In this document: in pieces, positions 23,589 to 36,946 of the stretch
Layout: each line of letters opens with the position of its first letter
Position numbering within the stretch: the stretch's first letter is position 1
Source: Boswellia sacra
Lineage: Eukaryota > Streptophyta > Magnoliopsida > Sapindales > Burseraceae
DNA: 64,000 nucleotides
NCBI GenBank assembly: GCA_013180625.2
Contig: SNVD02013957.1
Coordinates: 1-64,000, forward strand
Direction: 5' to 3'
The notes under the pieces: model-generated
Databases searched by the model: none
Seen by the model: the letters and a program-made list of their open reading frames with translations, nothing else
Told to the model about the DNA's origin: nothing
Translations under genes and position numbers: made by a program

Positions 23589-26480
23589 ATGCATAAGGCT
23601 TGTAAGATGGTTGAATTTTACTTAACATATGAGGCTTTAGGTCGTAGGATTCCAATTGGGTATATAGACCCTGATAGGATATCTATGATGGGGTTATTCC
23701 AAACTGCTTGTCACTACTGTGATGTTGGGGATCATCCAGATAGGCTAGTGAAGTTGACAGTGTGTTTACCTTGGAGTGGCGAGGATGTGGTTATTGATAA
23801 TGATGCAAAGTGTTTAGAAGTATTTAGACTATATGAAACAAGGGGGATTTTTACTATAACAATCTCTATAGAGATTATTCGAAGTGTCTTGGATCCAATG
23901 CACCCCGAAACTGAGGTGCCTCAGGAACCTCAATTGAGTGATAGACAAATTGAAAATAAATCTGAAACTGAGGTGCCTCAAGAACCTCAATTGAGTGATA
24001 GGCAGATTGAAAATAAATCCGAAACAGTTAACTTAGATGGAGGTGAGTTCGAAGGGCCTAATAAGGGTGAGGTAAATGACCTTGAAGCCAATTCAGATGT
24101 GCATACTGAGCTTAATCTTTCAATAGATTCTGATTTAGATTATAGGCCCGATAGTGATGCTAAAATTTAGCATGATGACAGTGGGGTAGAAAGTAGTTTT
24201 GAAGAGGGCTACTCTAGTGAGGACTTGTCAAATTATCAATCTGATGGAGAAAAGTTTGAAAAAATTATGAGTAGCTCTGATGATGAAGTGTCTAATGCTA
24301 GGATGGCTAGGGTTCATAGGAAGAACATCTACAAGCCTGGGTTAGAGGGAGTTGTGGAATTAAAGGTTGGTCAGACCTTTGAAAATCACCCACATTTTAC
24401 GGATGTCCTTAGGGAATATGCTATTCAAAAGGGTATTTAGCTTAAAAGGTTGACAAATGAGAAACAGAGAGTGACTGTTAGATGTGCTTTTAAAGGCTGT
24501 CCTTGGAGGATTCATGCCTCCACCACACAGGACTTAATTACATACAAAATAAAGTCCTTGTACCCTGACCATGAATGTGAGAAACAAAATGATACCCCTG
24601 AATGCACTTATATTTGGATAGCTAATAAGTATGAAAAGCATTTTAGGGATAACCCTAACCTAACAGTTGAATGGCTAGAAAAAGATCTCAAAAAAAGGTT
24701 TGCACTTCAGCCAGCAAAACAGAAATTGTATAGGGCTAGAGTTAAGGCTCTTGAATTGGTAGGTGAGCACCATCAAAGGCTCTTAATCTACTACATAAAT
24801 ATGCAAAAATAGTGCAAATCACAAATCTTGGGTCCACAATGTGTGTGAGGGTTGATGCAGAATTGATTTCTGTAGCCCCTAAATTTCAAGCTTTTTTTGT
24901 TAGCTTTCCTACTCAAAGGTTGGGTTTTGTAACAGGTTGTAGACCATTTATAGGTTTAGATGGTTGTCATTTAAAAGGGCCAATGGGAGGGGTTTTATTG
25001 GCTACTATGGGGATAGATGCTGATAATGGAATGTATCCTTTAGCAATGGGCATATGTGAGGTTGAGTGTAATTCATCTTGGAATTGGTTCCTTCATCTTT
25101 TAGGGCAACATATAGGAGGGGTAGATGGGGTTGGCTTGCCTATGACCTTTATGAGCGATAGACAAAAGGGAATACTTAATGCTTTGCTTGAACAGTGGCC
25201 TTATGCATCAAATAGATACTGTGCAAAACATTTGTACGATAATTTCAAGAGAGAACATACAGGTCCAGGATTGCAGCCTTTGTTTTGGAGGGCTTCCAAA
25301 GCTGCTAATATCAATGCCCATCATACGGCCATGGAAGAGAGCAAACAAATTGATCAAGCAGCCTATGAATACCTGACCAAAATCCCTGCATAGAACTGGT
25401 GTAGATATGCTTTTGATGAGAGAGTGAAGGTTGAACATGTGACGAACAACATTACATAAAGTTTCAACTCATGGATCAACCGACACCGCCATCAAACATA
25501 TCTCACAATGCTTGAGGATATTAGGAGAAAAGTAATGAAAAGGATGCAGAAGAAGTAAGGCCACTTTTTTTTATCTTTTTATATTGGCTGGATAAATTTA
25601 TACTCATTTATTTTCAATTTTTGTTGGTTTTGCAGGTTTCAAGAATGTACTAGCTGGCACACAGATGTGGGGTCAACCATTAAAAAAATTATTAATGAGC
25701 AGGTTAAATGGACAAACGACATGGAAGTCATGTGGTGTGGAAGTCTAGAGTTTGAGGTGGTGAGCAAAGGAAAGACTTTTGTTGTGAGATTGAATGAAGA
25801 ATTCTGTTCATTCGGCCTATTTTAAGTGGGTAATTGACTTTAAGCACAATTTATTAGTTGTTTTTTTTAATTTAAAGTAATTAATCTTACTCAAATGTAA
25901 TTTTTCAGGTTTCTGGTGTGCCTTGCACACATGCAATTGCAAGTGCAAGGGAAAGAAGGATTGATGTCCACCAGTTTATAAACAAGCTGGTACTACGAGA
26001 CAGGTCTATAGTAGCTTATAATCACCATATAAGATCCATCCCTGATCAGTCTAAATGGCTAGAAGTGTCATGCAATGAGTTACAAGCTCCCAAACTGAGG
26101 ACAAAAGCTAGGAGACCTAAAAAAGCCAGAAGAAGAGCACCAGATGAGGATATACCTCCATCTAAATTGTTTACAATGACTTACACGAACTATGGTGGTT
26201 ACAATGACAATAAGGGGAGCTGCAAAAACCCTCCTAACACAAATGCTAAGAAGGTTTCTCTTCTCCCTCACTCTTTAATTAATAATTTTATGAATTTCTA
26301 ACATTAATAGTTGGTTAATCATCCTTTGTGGGTTAAGGGAAAGAATAGCAAGGTTAGGTCATCTTCACAAGCAATAACTCAATCTCAGCAAACTGGAGCA
26401 TTATCTCAGTCCCATTCCCATAAGAAAGCTGCAACCAGACAACCATCTCTGACAAGGAAGAAGAAAGTAATATGTTAGGA
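23589..26480 (+). pseudogene. MuDR-type transposase, decayed
   Basis: Domains run in the usual order over several frames. 23589-24167: N-terminal region with a 23-residue duplicated block (ETEVPQEPQLSDRQIENKS twice). 24330-24600: Mutator DNA-binding zinc finger (RVTVRCAFKGCPWRIHAS ... HEC). 24930-25393: MULE transposase core with GLDGCHLKG (first catalytic Asp), MSDRQKG (second Asp) and a CAKHLYDNFK segment. 25910-25980: SWIM-type zinc finger remnant (VSGVPCTHAIA). Two introns are suggested (about 25557-25636 and about 25828-25909). Breaks: a TAG at 24168-24170, a TAG at 24438-24440, a frame change near 24810, a TAG at 25391-25393 and a stop in the SWIM region. The enzyme would cut and join the element's ends; this copy cannot encode it as one protein. 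Confidence 0.85.
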
Positions 26481-27409
26481 CTGTTATATATTTGTTAGGT
26501 TTAGGTATTTATTCTAAATTGATTGTTTTCTCAATGCAGAAGAAGCACACATCTTCTTAACCTTTGGACTTAAATCAGACTCAATCTTCACCTCATCAAG
26601 AAACAAATGAAGTGGGACCATCATCTCAACCTCAATTTATTTCACAAGAAATTAGGTGCTTAGCACCTTATCCCTCCCTGAAACATAACTAGTAACAAAT
26701 GAGGAGGTAAATACTTAAATATTTGGATGTGGCTATATAAATTTTACCAATTTGTGTGATTATAACAATTTGTGATACTATTTATGCATCCACAAGATGC
26801 AATTCCAGAGGGAAGCTTCAAAAAATTGGAATGCAAAGCTTGTGCTACCTTTTTTTTTGGTAAATGTGTACTTTGTCACATATGTTTCTATGAATATATC
26901 TCACATATGTTTTTGTGAATATATCTTCATATGTGAGTTCTATACATTAGCACTTAGGAAAGTGGTTAGTGCTAATTTTTTTTGTAAATGAAACTGTGAA
27001 TGGCTAGAGTTAGGCATGGATTGGCTACACTAGCACATAAGAAAGTGGCCTATGATATTTTTTGGTTTGGTGAATCTGTTAGGTCCTCAACTTTTGTAAG
27101 AATGTACTAACACCAATAGTATTGTGAATATAAATACAGTTCATATAACTGCAGCTCATATAAATGCAGCTTATTATTGTGAGAATTTTTATACATGCAG
27201 CTTATTAGTTTATTTACAATTTTATATGTCTCATAACTTCTAATGTTGTTACCATGTTATGCCATACTTATTCTGAAATTATTGCATTTCATTCAAGGCA
27301 AATAAAGCTTTTTTGGTTGTTAGATGCTTTAGGCATATCATTTTCTCACAACGAGTCATTACATTATCTTCAGAATACATGATATCAAAATAAATAGCAA
27401 CATGTAGAA

Positions 27410-27829
27410 TCAATACTTGTTTAGCCGTTTAACATTATGTATTTTTTCATCAATTCCCACAAGCATTTCAATTTGCCTTACCAATTGCTTCAAATCACTT
27501 TGTATGTCTGTCAAAACCATTTCATCATCATCTTGTCTTTTGCTTTGCTGCTCACTTTCCACTGCTTCAGTGTAGTTTAGGAAATCATGAAGATCACTGC
27601 GTATTTCTTCAACATCAGGATCCCATCACCTATAAAAATTACATTTACCATTCTTGCATGTGAAATACATCTTACCAGGATTATTTGCAGATTCAGAAAT
27701 CAAAACAGCTGCCTTTGCACCACACTTACACCTCCTGTTTTTAATTTCAATAGGGTGCCATTTAGCATTTTTAGCCTTGCATTACTTGATTGTGATTGAC
27801 TGATTTCTGTGTGTGTACTCATCTTTCAT
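27410..27829 (-). pseudogene. GRF-type zinc-finger ORF, antisense cargo of the MuDR-like element
   Basis: A single minus-strand frame of 140 codons from the ATG at 27829 to a TGA at 27412-27410, with two in-frame stops (after residue 15 and after FYR). It reads CKCGAKAAVLISESANNPGK..YFTCKNGKCNFYR, a stop, then WDPD. That is the CxCG ... NPG..F..C ....C.F..W.D signature of GRF zinc fingers. The C-terminal half is Glu/Gln/Lys-rich and probably a coiled coil. It points against the transposase and ends 0.9 kb from it, the two-gene layout seen in MuDR. Whether it served transposition or is a captured host gene cannot be told here. Confidence 0.65.
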
Positions 27830-28329
27830 GTGAGAAATGGTGTGTGAATTGCTTGTTGGATGTTGGCTATTTTTGAGGGATGGATTTATGGACTAATCAA
27901 GTGAGATTTGGTGTGTAACTTGCTTGCTGGATGTTAGCTGTGTTCTAAGGATGGATGTATTCACTGCCTAGGCTATGTAGCATTTGACAGGGAGGGGTTT
28001 TTTTTTTTTTTTTTTGCAAAGACTGTCTTCTTAGCTCAAATAGGCAGCAAGGATGGTATTCTTCTTAGCTTAAAAAGACTGTGAATTCATTATACTGCAA
28101 ACACTTTCTGGGGCCAACGGTTATATTGCAACGGCTATTTTAATTTTTTTGGTTGTCAGGGGTTAAATGGTCATTATACATAATGAAAAGATGTACTTCT
28201 ATTGTTTGGGCTTCAGGGGTAGAAATGTCATTTTATATGATATTTTCATTGATTAAAATAAGCACATAAATTTTTAATGGGGTTTAAGGGTATTTAGGTA
28301 ACTGCCTGATTTTTGGATGGAAAGGTGAT

Positions 28330-28469
28330 GTCATCTAACGGGGGAATTAACAGAAGGGAGGTATGCGATGATTTTTTAAAAACATAAGGACTAAATTTAT
28401 GAAAAAATGCAAATGGTCCATTTTGATGAAATAAGTCCAAAAAGTAGGAGAGGTCTATGACAATAACCC
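28330..28469. repeat. Right terminal inverted repeat of the MuDR-like element
   Basis: Reverse complement starts GGGTTATTGTCATAGACC and follows the left repeat to the 'ccgtta' block. Confidence 0.8.
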
Positions 28470-28984
28470 GACTCCTACCTCCAATGAGTTGAATGTCGAC
28501 CAGCGAACACTTTTATACTAGTAGCGATGCCAGACATGTAGAGGTTTCAGCGGTCGTTAGCGACAATAGCCGAAAACAATTTTTCAAATCTTGTAATTTT
28601 TTAATTTTTGAAAAATATAATATTTTTAATTTTTGAAAAAATAAATTAATGAATTATATTTATAATTATTTTGTTAATTATTTATAAAATAATTTAATCA
28701 ATTATTTGAATAAGGTTAATTTTGGACGCATAAAAAATATTCAAGGTTAATTTACTAATTTAATATAGCATTCTTAAGAACATCAAGTTTTTCTAAGGTG
28801 AGGGAGTGAAAAATTGATTGTTGAAACTTAAATAATCCTATCATAAGAAAAATTTTTCTTTAGTTAAAAACTTCAACAAACTTAGGATGAGTAATCCTAA
28901 GTCCTTTCACCCCAACTTTAACCAAACCGAAAACCCCCTAAGTAGCACTAGCTAGAGTTAGCATGGGTTTTGGCTCGCTATTAA

Positions 28985-28996
28985 TGTGTGTGTGTT

Positions 28997-29035
<39 letters not shown>

Positions 29036-29036
29036 T
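28985..29036. repeat. Compound (TG)n(TA)n microsatellite
   Basis: About 14 TG units, one interrupted, followed by about 12 TA units. Confidence 0.95.
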
Positions 29037-29262
29037 AATTTTTTCACATTCATTAACAACTCAAAATAGTAGATTATATAAATTGTATGTCCTGAGGGAC
29101 ATGCTTAGGATATGTCTTGTAACTAGTGCCTCTTGGAAATTTATAAATGCTCAGGCTTGGCAGGATACGAGTATCAATTCTAGATACACTTTTGCAACTC
29201 AGTGTATTCCTTGCATGTATCTACTAGCCTAAAAATGGTATTACGAACAACTACAAATTCCT

Positions 29263-29265
<3 letters not shown>

Positions 29266-29302
<37 letters not shown>
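29266..29302. repeat. (TA)n microsatellite
   Basis: About 18 TA units. Confidence 0.95.
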
Positions 29303-29305
<3 letters not shown>

Positions 29306-30820
29306 ATCTGAAATCAAAGAATAAGTTAAATTTAAACTTCAGACCAAAAGATAATCAATTTTGAAGTTTATTTCCTTTTATTACAACTTAGTTAATAATT
29401 TGGTAACTTATTTTCAAAGAAAAAAAATATGATCAAAATTTTATTAGAGAAAATGAATTGAAAAATTGAGACTATTTTCTTCGAAACTTTTTCCGTAAGT
29501 GGGAATCTAAATGGCCGACTTTGTGTAAAGGCAACATTGGCCAACAAAGTATTAGACATTAATTTCACATGCACTTAAATAATCGGGTTGGCAGGAATAT
29601 AAGGAATCTTGGGAAACATGCAGAAAAAGAGACTTGAGCGCGATCGTTTTAGTAGCAGGAGCTGGGAATTAGTGATTTACATTCGAACCTCCAAGTTTTG
29701 GGCAGAAAACTAATTGAACCAATATATAGAAGATAGTTAATTTAAAATGAAACGATTAGATTAAACCATGGAAATTAAAAAAGATACCTTGATCAAATTA
29801 CTTAATATATACAATTTGAAGTGACAAAAATTTAATGGTTAAAGTAAACAATAAAAACATAATAAATTAACGATTTTTAATAAAGTGTAAAAACCACCCT
29901 CACAATAACTTTGACAGATAGATAATGTTATTGCTTAATCAAAGGCAAAAGAAAGAGATAATTATATATGAATCTACTAATTTGAGTAAAAGTTAGTTTA
30001 TTAGTAAGACTTTGATTAAAGGAACAACTTGAATGAAACACCATTAGAAATGAGACCAAAGTCTTGACGACTTGCAAGGAATTCACTTAGCTTACAGTCT
30101 CCTTTCACAAACCATTATAGAACTGACTTAAACATGAGACTAAAATTTCATCCATGTTCTTTAAATTAAATTTTTTCTCTTTTATTTTATTTTAAGGAAA
30201 TATAGAGAAAGGAACATCAAAGTAACAGTTCAGCCTACTTTGCGTCAATCGTCCACATCATCACTATTCACTCAACCAATTTGTTTGTGTCAACAGTTAT
30301 GATTGCTATAAATTCTCTCAATCAACTCAATAATTACAAGCACATCCCTGAGATGATTACATTCTTTAAAGTGAATGTTGTCGGCGGCTGCGTAAGAAGC
30401 AATGATGATAATTCGGAAGGAATCGTAATGCAGAACCCAGTAAGAAGAGTAATAGCTCGGCCTATTTATATCAATCATTTGACAGCAATAATAACCATGA
30501 TGACTGATGACAGGATCCACATCCATTTACCAGACATGGCTGTTGTTTCATTCGTTTGCCCTCCTTCCAGCCCCTGGTTGCTTCACCGTCATGAAAAATG
30601 AGAAAAGAGAAAGAAGAAAATGAAGATGAAAAGATTAACGGAAGTGACAAGTTGACCTAATTAACAGGTTTATCATATTAAATGGAACTCTAACAAATAT
30701 GATGAGTAGTTATTAGAAGATTGGGATGCAATCTTTTATTTGTTCTCTGATAAGTCTGTTAGTGAGGCCATGAAGAAATGAGAATGAGTGATTGTTGTGC
30801 ATTTGGAGCTAGGAGTTATG

Positions 30821-33800
30821 TTAGAAAATCACTTTTGAAGGGGGCGATGTAGAGCACAATTCTGGTTGTCGCACGATGTAGATTTGATCACCATGACTTT
30901 CTTCCTTGTAAGTATCCTGATTTCTGTGCCAAGTCCATAATGCATAGGTTGAATTTACAACCTGAACCAAGAAATGAAAAGTAATCTTGAAGAACAAAGA
31001 GATCATTGTAAATGGAAACTAGAAACAGCATAATTCTATGCCTTAATTGCAATATGCAAAACAGTAAAACAGAGTTAAGCATGTGCAAACATGTTTTGAT
31101 AAGGCCAATGCGTATATGTTCACTAGTTTCCTACTTGCTGACGTGCATCTTAATATGTTTTTGTGACACCATTTATATTGCTGTCTAGTTATGAATAAAT
31201 CTGAAATATGACAGGACTTCTGCATCCTTAGGCTAACTAGAAATGGAATGATTCTTCGATGTTCTTCGTCAAACCCTGAAAGGAACGAGGTTGGTTCAAG
31301 GGAAGAACCTGAAGTTTGAGCCAACTCAAAGGCAAAGGCCGGAATAGAAATATCATATCTATAAGAATAACATTGCTGGGAAAGGTCAACGGCCATACCT
31401 CAAGGATTCCATGACCAAAGCTGCTTTCTCTAAATGCACTCCACTCTGGTTGTTTGCTCCAGCAAAACTTGCCTTTAGCTGGACCAGATGAAAAGTTCAA
31501 ATGACATACACCTCCAAATTCTGGTATGTTGTCCCCAGCTGAGGGACACTTTCCAGGGTCATCTGCATGATCAACATCAACTTGCTCAATATTTCCACCA
31601 TCTCCAACTGTTATGTAAACAGGTCCACATGGATCCAATGTATAATTATAAACTCTATTCATCCTCTCATAAGCATGAACCTGCAACGAAGAGTACACAT
31701 ATTTAGTATGGAACAAGCCTACTGCTGTAGCATTTGAGTTCTCTAATTATTTGTATTAAACTGGATTTTGCACTCAGCTTTCCTGTATCTCTAATTTGTT
31801 CAGATATAAATTATCAACAAGGAGGAAGCAATAAGCAACTGGCACTTTTATGAAGGCCCTATTAATTTTCTTACCATTGTTTATTGCCTACTCTTCAATT
31901 TATAGGCTTCAGTAAGAATCTCATGGATCTCTAACTAAAATCATCTTTTGTCACAAGTGCTCAAAACTTAAATTGAAAGATAAAGCAACTGCAAAAGATA
32001 CTACAAAGATGCCACAGCAATTTCAATTTTGACCAGAATTTTATATCTAGGAGATAACATGCTAGCAAGATGACGATTTCCACCACAAATTATAGTTTTG
32101 AGTGGAAACTTGCATTAGAGTCCAGAATCAATGATATTGGAGCTGAGTATATGAACATAAAAATCAGCCTAAAACATTAACTAAGTGGATCAACTGAAAT
32201 CGTTGTTCATGGAATAGCAGAAACTGTTTAACTTACATGACCAGAAAAGACAATATCAACACCATTTTGATACAGAAGTCCTTCCATTTCTTGCCTCATG
32301 CATTCAAATTCTTGATAGTGCGAAGAGTAGCTATTATACCAAGGTGGATGCCATGCAGCAACAAGCCAAGGAGTCACCTTGCGGTCTATATGTTGTAGAT
32401 CTTTCTTTAGCCATGCATACTGAGCTCCTACATGTGAGAATAATCGAGTTAAAAAGAAGATCAATTCCAATTAGAACTTGGATATAGATCCTTGCATGCA
32501 TTTAATATAGTCCAGTTACCAGTCCTATAGTAATCAACATAAGCTCCCAACATAATGAAATGTATCCCCCCAGCATCAAAGGAGTAGTAGAAGTTACTAG
32601 TAGAACCACTCTCCTCTGATGGAACTGAAAATCTGGTCAGATAAGATTTGAAAGTTATCTCAGCAACTTGAGGCTCAATCTCATGATTGCCTTCAATGAC
32701 CATCATAGGAACTCTTGAGATCAATGGCTCCATGAACCTAAAATTCCATTTCAACTATTTTAACAATGAAACTACATTAAACAAATTAAAATTCGGCTAA
32801 CATATCTATTCACATTTCAGGTCATTTTTGTAAGCACTTTAGCTCTAGATGTAGGGCTTTATACTGTATTTAAAGACATTAGCATCTCCAATTTTGTGCC
32901 AAGCATTACAAGTACTAAAAGGTGAGGAGACTTTGTATCTATAAACACAGGAAGAAGAATTTGTTGGATGCGATCGTGAGGAGAGAGTTGACATGAAGCA
33001 CAGAAATATTTGAGCTTATTAATGTTGGCAACAGAAAAGGTTCTTTACTCTGGGCTCATCCCTACTTAGTTGAGAGATTTCTTGCAGTTTTTCGATGTTA
33101 CAAGAGGCAAAAGGACAATAAATCCTATGTTGGTAAATTATTTCCTCCTAAGGCCCTCTTAGGACAGCTTCAAAGTTACATACTTAAACACATGTCAAAA
33201 TGGTATGTTAACCCAAAAAAAAAAAAAAAAAAAAGAAGAGCGTCAAACTATATAAACTCATCTGCTCATATATATTTCTCCTCTACGCTAGCAATATGTG
33301 GAATGGTAGTCAAGTGAATACTTCAAATAAGCCAATAACTGTTTTAATAAGGTTATTTAACAAGATACATTCATCTATAGAAATAAATAGACTATAAATT
33401 TCTAGCTCCTGAGTTTGATCCATTAAAAAGTTGAAGACATGAGAGTTTACCAAATTTATGATAGTTTACCTTCCCCACCCATCCCAGCGGGGTTGATATG
33501 TCTCCCTAATAGGTGCATCAGGGAATGCACATGAGAAGCAAGAAGCACCTTTCCCACCGGTTGTAAGGTACTGATTTGCATAACTTAAGTCTCCAATCAT
33601 TAACACCAGGGCAGGATCATTCTTCATCACATGATCAATTGTTGTTGATGAGTTGCTAGTGAGACCCAGATCTCCTATAACTGCTATTCGGCAAGGATAT
33701 GAAGTGGGGCTAGGCAATGGTAAAGTTTCAAATACATGCTCTTCACTCATAGCAGGAAAATTGCTATCCCCACACCTATAATAGTATTTTGCTCCAGGTT

Positions 33801-35083
33801 CAAGACCTGCAAATCAGTAAATGAATTAGAAATTTCTTTGCCAGCATTTAGATAATGCTGGCTATCCCATTTTTAAACAAGATAACCATGTAAACATGAA
33901 GAATAAGTGGAGCAAATTTGATTACAATACAATTAAATACATCTAAATGGAAGAAGCTCTCAATTGCTTGGCCATTCTTAAAGTAACATATGTAGGTTGG
34001 TATTGGAATGCCTAGAGAGGTAATGAACTATACAGAGCTGTAAACACACTTTGAGGGAGAATTTAAGGAGCTTCCATTGGACAATGAGGGATTTAAAAAC
34101 TTAAAGTTGCCTGATGCATGCATGTAAATGACCGAGTGCTTTTGGTATATTTAATTCAGTGTTTAATTTGTTATGGCAAAATTCCTCTAGAACACCACAA
34201 AATCTCTAGTTAATCTTCATACGAACACAATTATCAATCAAATCAAACCCAAAAAGAAATTGGTATCACCTGGTGCATTATTCAATTGGAAATTAAATGA
34301 TTTTCCTTCCAAGTTATTGCTTTCAAAACCTAATCATCACAATGTAATCTAGAATCCAGATGCTAAGCACAATAATTTGGACTGGTTACATTAACAATAG
34401 CTAGAATGAGTCATGCAATTTTTCGAGCAACCGACAGTATATTACAAATTTGATAAATGGTAATTGAAAAAAAATCAAATAAATCGCTGTTAGATGACAG
34501 TAGAGAAATAAAAATTAAAACCAAATAATTTCTCACCATCAATCCTCAAATGGTGAATGATAGCAGAGGTATAATTCAAGAGGCCCTCAAATGGATACAA
34601 TTGGCTATAAACAGTTGCATTCCCACTCCGTTTACTAGTATATTTTCCAGGTTCTTTCCCGTACCACACCTCACTTGCAACAGATGAAGGATCGTGAGGA
34701 GTCACATTAGAACCAATCTGCGCATCCCCTGAAACAAAGTCAACCAACCCAGTTAAATAAATCTATCAAACAATACAAACGCAACAAGAACAAGAATCAA
34801 AATGCAAAGACAGACAAGTACCTGTAACCCAGGAAACCCACATTGAAGTTGGTGAAGAAATTGCAAGAGCTATCTGTTCCGGGAAAACGGAAGTGACATT
34901 CTTCTTGAGCCTTGGATGATCCATTGGCAAGTCATCACTCCCTCTACGAAAAGAAGGATCAAAACGACGAGTCACAGGCTCAAATGGACCTTCTAAAGTG
35001 GTCGGTATTCGTTGCTGTGTGACAACCATCTTGGTTGCAACCAAGACAAAGGTTATAACAACCTTCAGTTCACAAATCTTCAT
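30821..35083 (-). CDS. Purple acid phosphatase 2 (PAP15/PAP23-like)
   Basis: Seven exons on the minus strand: 35083-34822, 34728-34537, 33806-33470, 32737-32520, 32427-32237, 31680-31399, 30961-30821 (1623 nt, 540 aa). Exon lengths equal those of gene 1 except exon 3 (337 against 310 nt). A signal peptide is likely at residues 1-22. All visible metal-ligand motifs are present: GDLG (D197), GDLSY (D224, Y227), GNHE (N281), VAAWH (H363) and GHVH (H400, H402). Length and domain order fit the PAP15/PAP23 clade (about 530-550 aa), secreted or vacuolar enzymes with an Fe(III)-M(II) centre that hydrolyse phosphate esters; phytase activity is known for Arabidopsis PAP15. It is an inverted paralogue of gene 1, about 17 kb away, with transposons between them. 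No frame break was seen. Confidence 0.93.
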
Positions 35084-35146
35084 TAGATGATCAGTCTCTT
35101 CAGTTCTTTCTGCTTTGTTATTTCAGTTGTACATTTCGATGATCAT

Positions 35147-35158
35147 ACTATATATATT
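35147..35158 (-). promoter_or_regulatory. Probable TATA box of phosphatase gene 2
   Basis: Minus-strand aatatatatagt lies about 65-75 bases upstream of the ATG at 35083, which implies a short 5' UTR. The position is plausible but the region is AT-rich. Confidence 0.45.
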
Positions 35159-35160
35159 GA

Positions 35161-36075
35161 TCATGTCATTACCACATCCGATAAGATAGCTTAAAGATTC
35201 TTGAAAGATACAAAAGTTAATCGTGGAGTGCAATTGGGGACATGACAGCTTTTGGTGTCGTGTCATTTGTTTGTAACTGGACTTCAAGCTCTGGCATCTC
35301 TGTAACTGAATAATGGAATATGCTGTTTCGCTTCTTTTGCTTGCTTATTCTATGGTATGGCGTGGGCTAATAGTACTACGATTGGTGTTGTCGTAGTTAT
35401 AATCAGGACATGAATCCGTTTTGTCTTTAAGGTTTGTCCTAACAGTATATGTTTAACATTTTAATAATTATTAGTTTCTTTTAATTTCATTGTAAAAATT
35501 ATTTTATAATTATATTTAGTGATTTTTTATTGATAAATTTTTTATTGATAAATTGCTATCCTTTTATAAATCTTTAATCACTGTATATAATTTTTTTAGA
35601 AAATATAATGTACTCAAAATATTAACATATAGCTAACACCTATTAAGATTAGTGAACTTTTTTATATCTAGAATATGGGATAACATCAATATGTACCCTT
35701 AAGTTATGTCTCGCGTTTAAGTAGAGATCGAATATACGTTTTTTATCAATCACACTCCTGAAATTATTCATTTTTCATCAATTACACCCCTAAAAATAAT
35801 GATTTGAGGGTGAAAATGATGGTTTGTAGACAACTTCAAGGATGTTATTAATGAAAAATGCACAATCATTATTTGTTTAAAATTAAGTCAAAAATCAATA
35901 ATATTTATAGTAATTGTCCCTCTAGAATATATTATCATGTTATCATAATTATTAAGATTGATCAACTATTACTTGATCCATGGGCTTTTTAACTCCATAA
36001 GCCTATAAAATCTTTAATGTTCTTAATAATTAGAATTATGCAACTTAATATTAGTTATTAAGATAATTGGACATT
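35161..36075. other. Upstream region of phosphatase gene 2, no gene seen
   Basis: AT-rich from about 35450, with no motif assigned. It is bounded on the right by the target duplication of sirevirus B (actat, 36076-36080). Confidence 0.5.
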
Positions 36076-36080
36076 ACTAT

Positions 36081-36887
36081 TGTTAGGACAATATCACGTG
36101 GACTGCCATGTGTCTTAATCAATCTATGTGGCATTGATGTATTGGCATTATAAGAGAAAACAAATCTTGTAATATTTTACTTTATACTTTCTAATTTTAA
36201 CAGATTCAGTTAAGTGTTATTTAACTGAATAATATCTTCAGGATTTGGATTTATAATAGGAAAGTGTTAATTATATCTCACTTTAAGAAAAGATATATAT
36301 TATGTTTATTTATTTAATATCCTTACGTGATTTAGCTTTCCTATATCTTCAAGATTTATAGGATAATGAATATATTGGATCCTGAAGAATCCTTATTCAA
36401 TAAGAAAAGTTCGCAGGACATGTATAACTAGAAGTCTTCAGTTTATATCTAGTTATGTTTTTGTGTGCAAGTTGTTTTCATTAAGCTTAAGTAGTGATAA
36501 GTATTCTTCACTTATCATGATTGTGATTAACTAGAAAGTGTGGTTATCTCATTCGGGAATTGTAATACAATTTGAGGACTTAAATTGTGGGGTGTGTAAC
36601 AAGTTAGGAAGTTGGTTTGCTATGGATGGAGTTCTAGGTGATTAGAATGCCGATTACATAGGATAGGTGAGTGTTAGTGAATACGGGGTTCATCAATTGT
36701 AAAGTCTCCTAGGCCTTGTAAACATGAACATTATAATGAATTACAGCTTGGCTGCCCGTGGATGTAGGCTTGATTAAGTTGAACCACGTAAAACTCCTCT
36801 ATGCAGTTTTTAATTACATATGTTATATTTTTCACAATTGTTTTAATTTTGTTTGACTTAACTAAGTTTGTAGCTTCAAAACTTTCA
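36081..36887 (+). repeat. 5' LTR of sirevirus B
   Basis: TGTTAGGACA...CTTTCA, 807 bp. It carries the CGTGG...CCACG hairpin segment at 36756-36790. Matches 57918-58721. Confidence 0.9.
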
Positions 36888-36946
36888 ATTAGTATAAGAG
36901 CCAAGCACTAACATACTTTTGTAGATCCTGTCGTTGTTCTTAAGCT

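Larger units (their letters stand above)
22562..28469 (+). mobile_element. MuDR-like (Mutator) element with long terminal inverted repeats
   Basis: Terminal inverted repeats of about 135 bp: 22562-22700 and 28330-28469. Both contain, in opposite orientation, 'ttggacttatttcatcaaaatg', 'cataaatttagtccttatgttttt' and 'tacctcccttctg'. Inside are a plus-strand transposase pseudogene and a minus-strand GRF-type zinc-finger ORF. No 9-bp target duplication could be found next to the ends as drawn, so the exact edges or flanks may have eroded. Confidence 0.85.
28470..30820. other. Intergenic sequence between the MuDR-like element and phosphatase gene 2
   Basis: Contains a (TG)n/(TA)n microsatellite at 28985-29036 and a (TA)n tract at 29266-29302. 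Overlapping ORFs on both strands at 30281-30601 have no recognised motif, and I do not call them genes. This end lies 3' of phosphatase gene 2. Confidence 0.6.

Noticed and set aside
30281..30601. Overlapping plus- and minus-strand ORFs of 106 and 78 codons
   Set aside because: No recognised motif, no splice context, and both strands are equally open, so chance is more likely.
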